The notes beneath the pieces are model-generated. The model was not told the origin of the DNA. It ran no database searches and saw nothing but the letters and a program-made list of their open reading frames with translations. From positions 1-64,000 of the forward strand of contig NZ_JAEPQA010000003.1 of NCBI RefSeq assembly GCF_017640745.1: DNA of 64,000 nt. Reading direction: 5' to 3'. The position numbers and the translations under genes were made by a program. This stretch comes from Nisaea sp. (GTDB lineage: Bacteria; Pseudomonadota; Alphaproteobacteria; Thalassobaculales; Thalassobaculaceae). Positions 63,911-64,000 of this stretch are shown here, in pieces; position 1 is the stretch's first letter, and every line of letters begins with the position of its first letter.

Positions 63911-64000
63911 ATGCCGCTTTCCGATATCCGGGTCGTCGATCTGACCCGCATTCTGGCAGGACCGTTCTGTACCCAGCTGCTCGCAGATATGGGCGCCGAA
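63911..64000 (+). CDS. CaiB/BaiF CoA-transferase (5' end only)
   Basis: The first 30 codons are present. They read MPLSDIRVVDLTRILAGPFC followed by TQLLADMGAE, the standard N-terminus of family III CoA-transferases. It follows HMG-CoA lyase by 5 bases and is likely the partner that makes the lyase substrate. The rest lies beyond the window. Confidence 0.88.
   Translation, partial: MPLSDIRVVDLTRILAGPFCTQLLADMGAE

Overview
This is a high-GC, gene-dense stretch of a bacterial chromosome. It has long same-strand runs, many ATGA/GTGA overlaps and short intergenic gaps. Three features point to an alphaproteobacterium of the Rhodospirillales type, probably free-living and perhaps marine or soil: a single-cysteine IscR, an Irr/PerR-like box before katG, and dispersed 'CGTCATCCCGG' palindromes. 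Organism identity is inference; there is no rRNA in the window. I count about 56 protein genes (two cut by the window edges) and two tRNAs. I see no phage, insertion sequence, CRISPR array or integrative element.

Layout. 1-3062: end of a polyamine-type ABC importer, a DUF1028 protein and an FAD amine/amino-acid oxidase. 3063-5496: katG with a Fur-superfamily operator and a strong terminator. 5499-11681: a LysR regulator divergent from a six-gene catabolic run (two-subunit TPP decarboxylase, acyl-CoA dehydrogenase, quinone reductase, CaiB CoA-transferase, beta-hydroxyacid dehydrogenase). 11701-13132: an RTX protein divergent from a membrane-anchored LuxR regulator. 13172-20831: tRNA-Arg, a ParB-like protein, a formate/nitrite channel, a hydratase, a DUF547 lipoprotein, a tandem Usp, an orphan fliG, a DksA-like protein, a Rieske oxygenase and a PPOX flavoprotein. 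20868-30612: LysR, a one-chain CydDC-type ABC exporter, an M20 peptidase, a multidomain nucleotide cyclase, DUF455, hisI and cytidine deaminase. 30656-37131 (minus strand): an orphan flagellin with a sigma-54 promoter candidate, then bcp, recQ and glnE. 37263-42905: an AsmA/DUF3971 envelope protein, tyrS and anmK. 42917-48640: a hydrolase, then iscR, cysteine desulfurase, ferredoxin, tenA and mnmA (sulfur/Fe-S/tRNA thiolation), a YqaA/DedA protein and tRNA-Leu. 48926-53381: an unrecognised 410-residue protein, an EamA transporter, a TIGR04372-type glycosyltransferase and a nucleotide-sugar epimerase. 53584-60817: IclR, cysE, an ArsP-like permease with its ArsR, a phosphodiesterase, a MATE pump and a LysE exporter. 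60737-64000: a histidine-kinase homologue lacking its phosphoacceptor histidine, a YHS protein, HMG-CoA lyase and the start of another CaiB transferase.

The most unusual items are: the kinase with aspartate in place of the H-box histidine; the 5.2-kb decarboxylase/acyl-CoA operon whose acyl-CoA dehydrogenase and hydroxyacid dehydrogenase both have altered active-site motifs, with a textbook LysR operator; the SRPBCC-zinc ribbon-cyclase fusion; the RTX/membrane-LuxR pair; and the iscR cluster that joins a desulfurase to mnmA and tenA without any scaffold protein. No single large undescribed system is obvious. All functions are read from sequence motifs by eye, without database searches.
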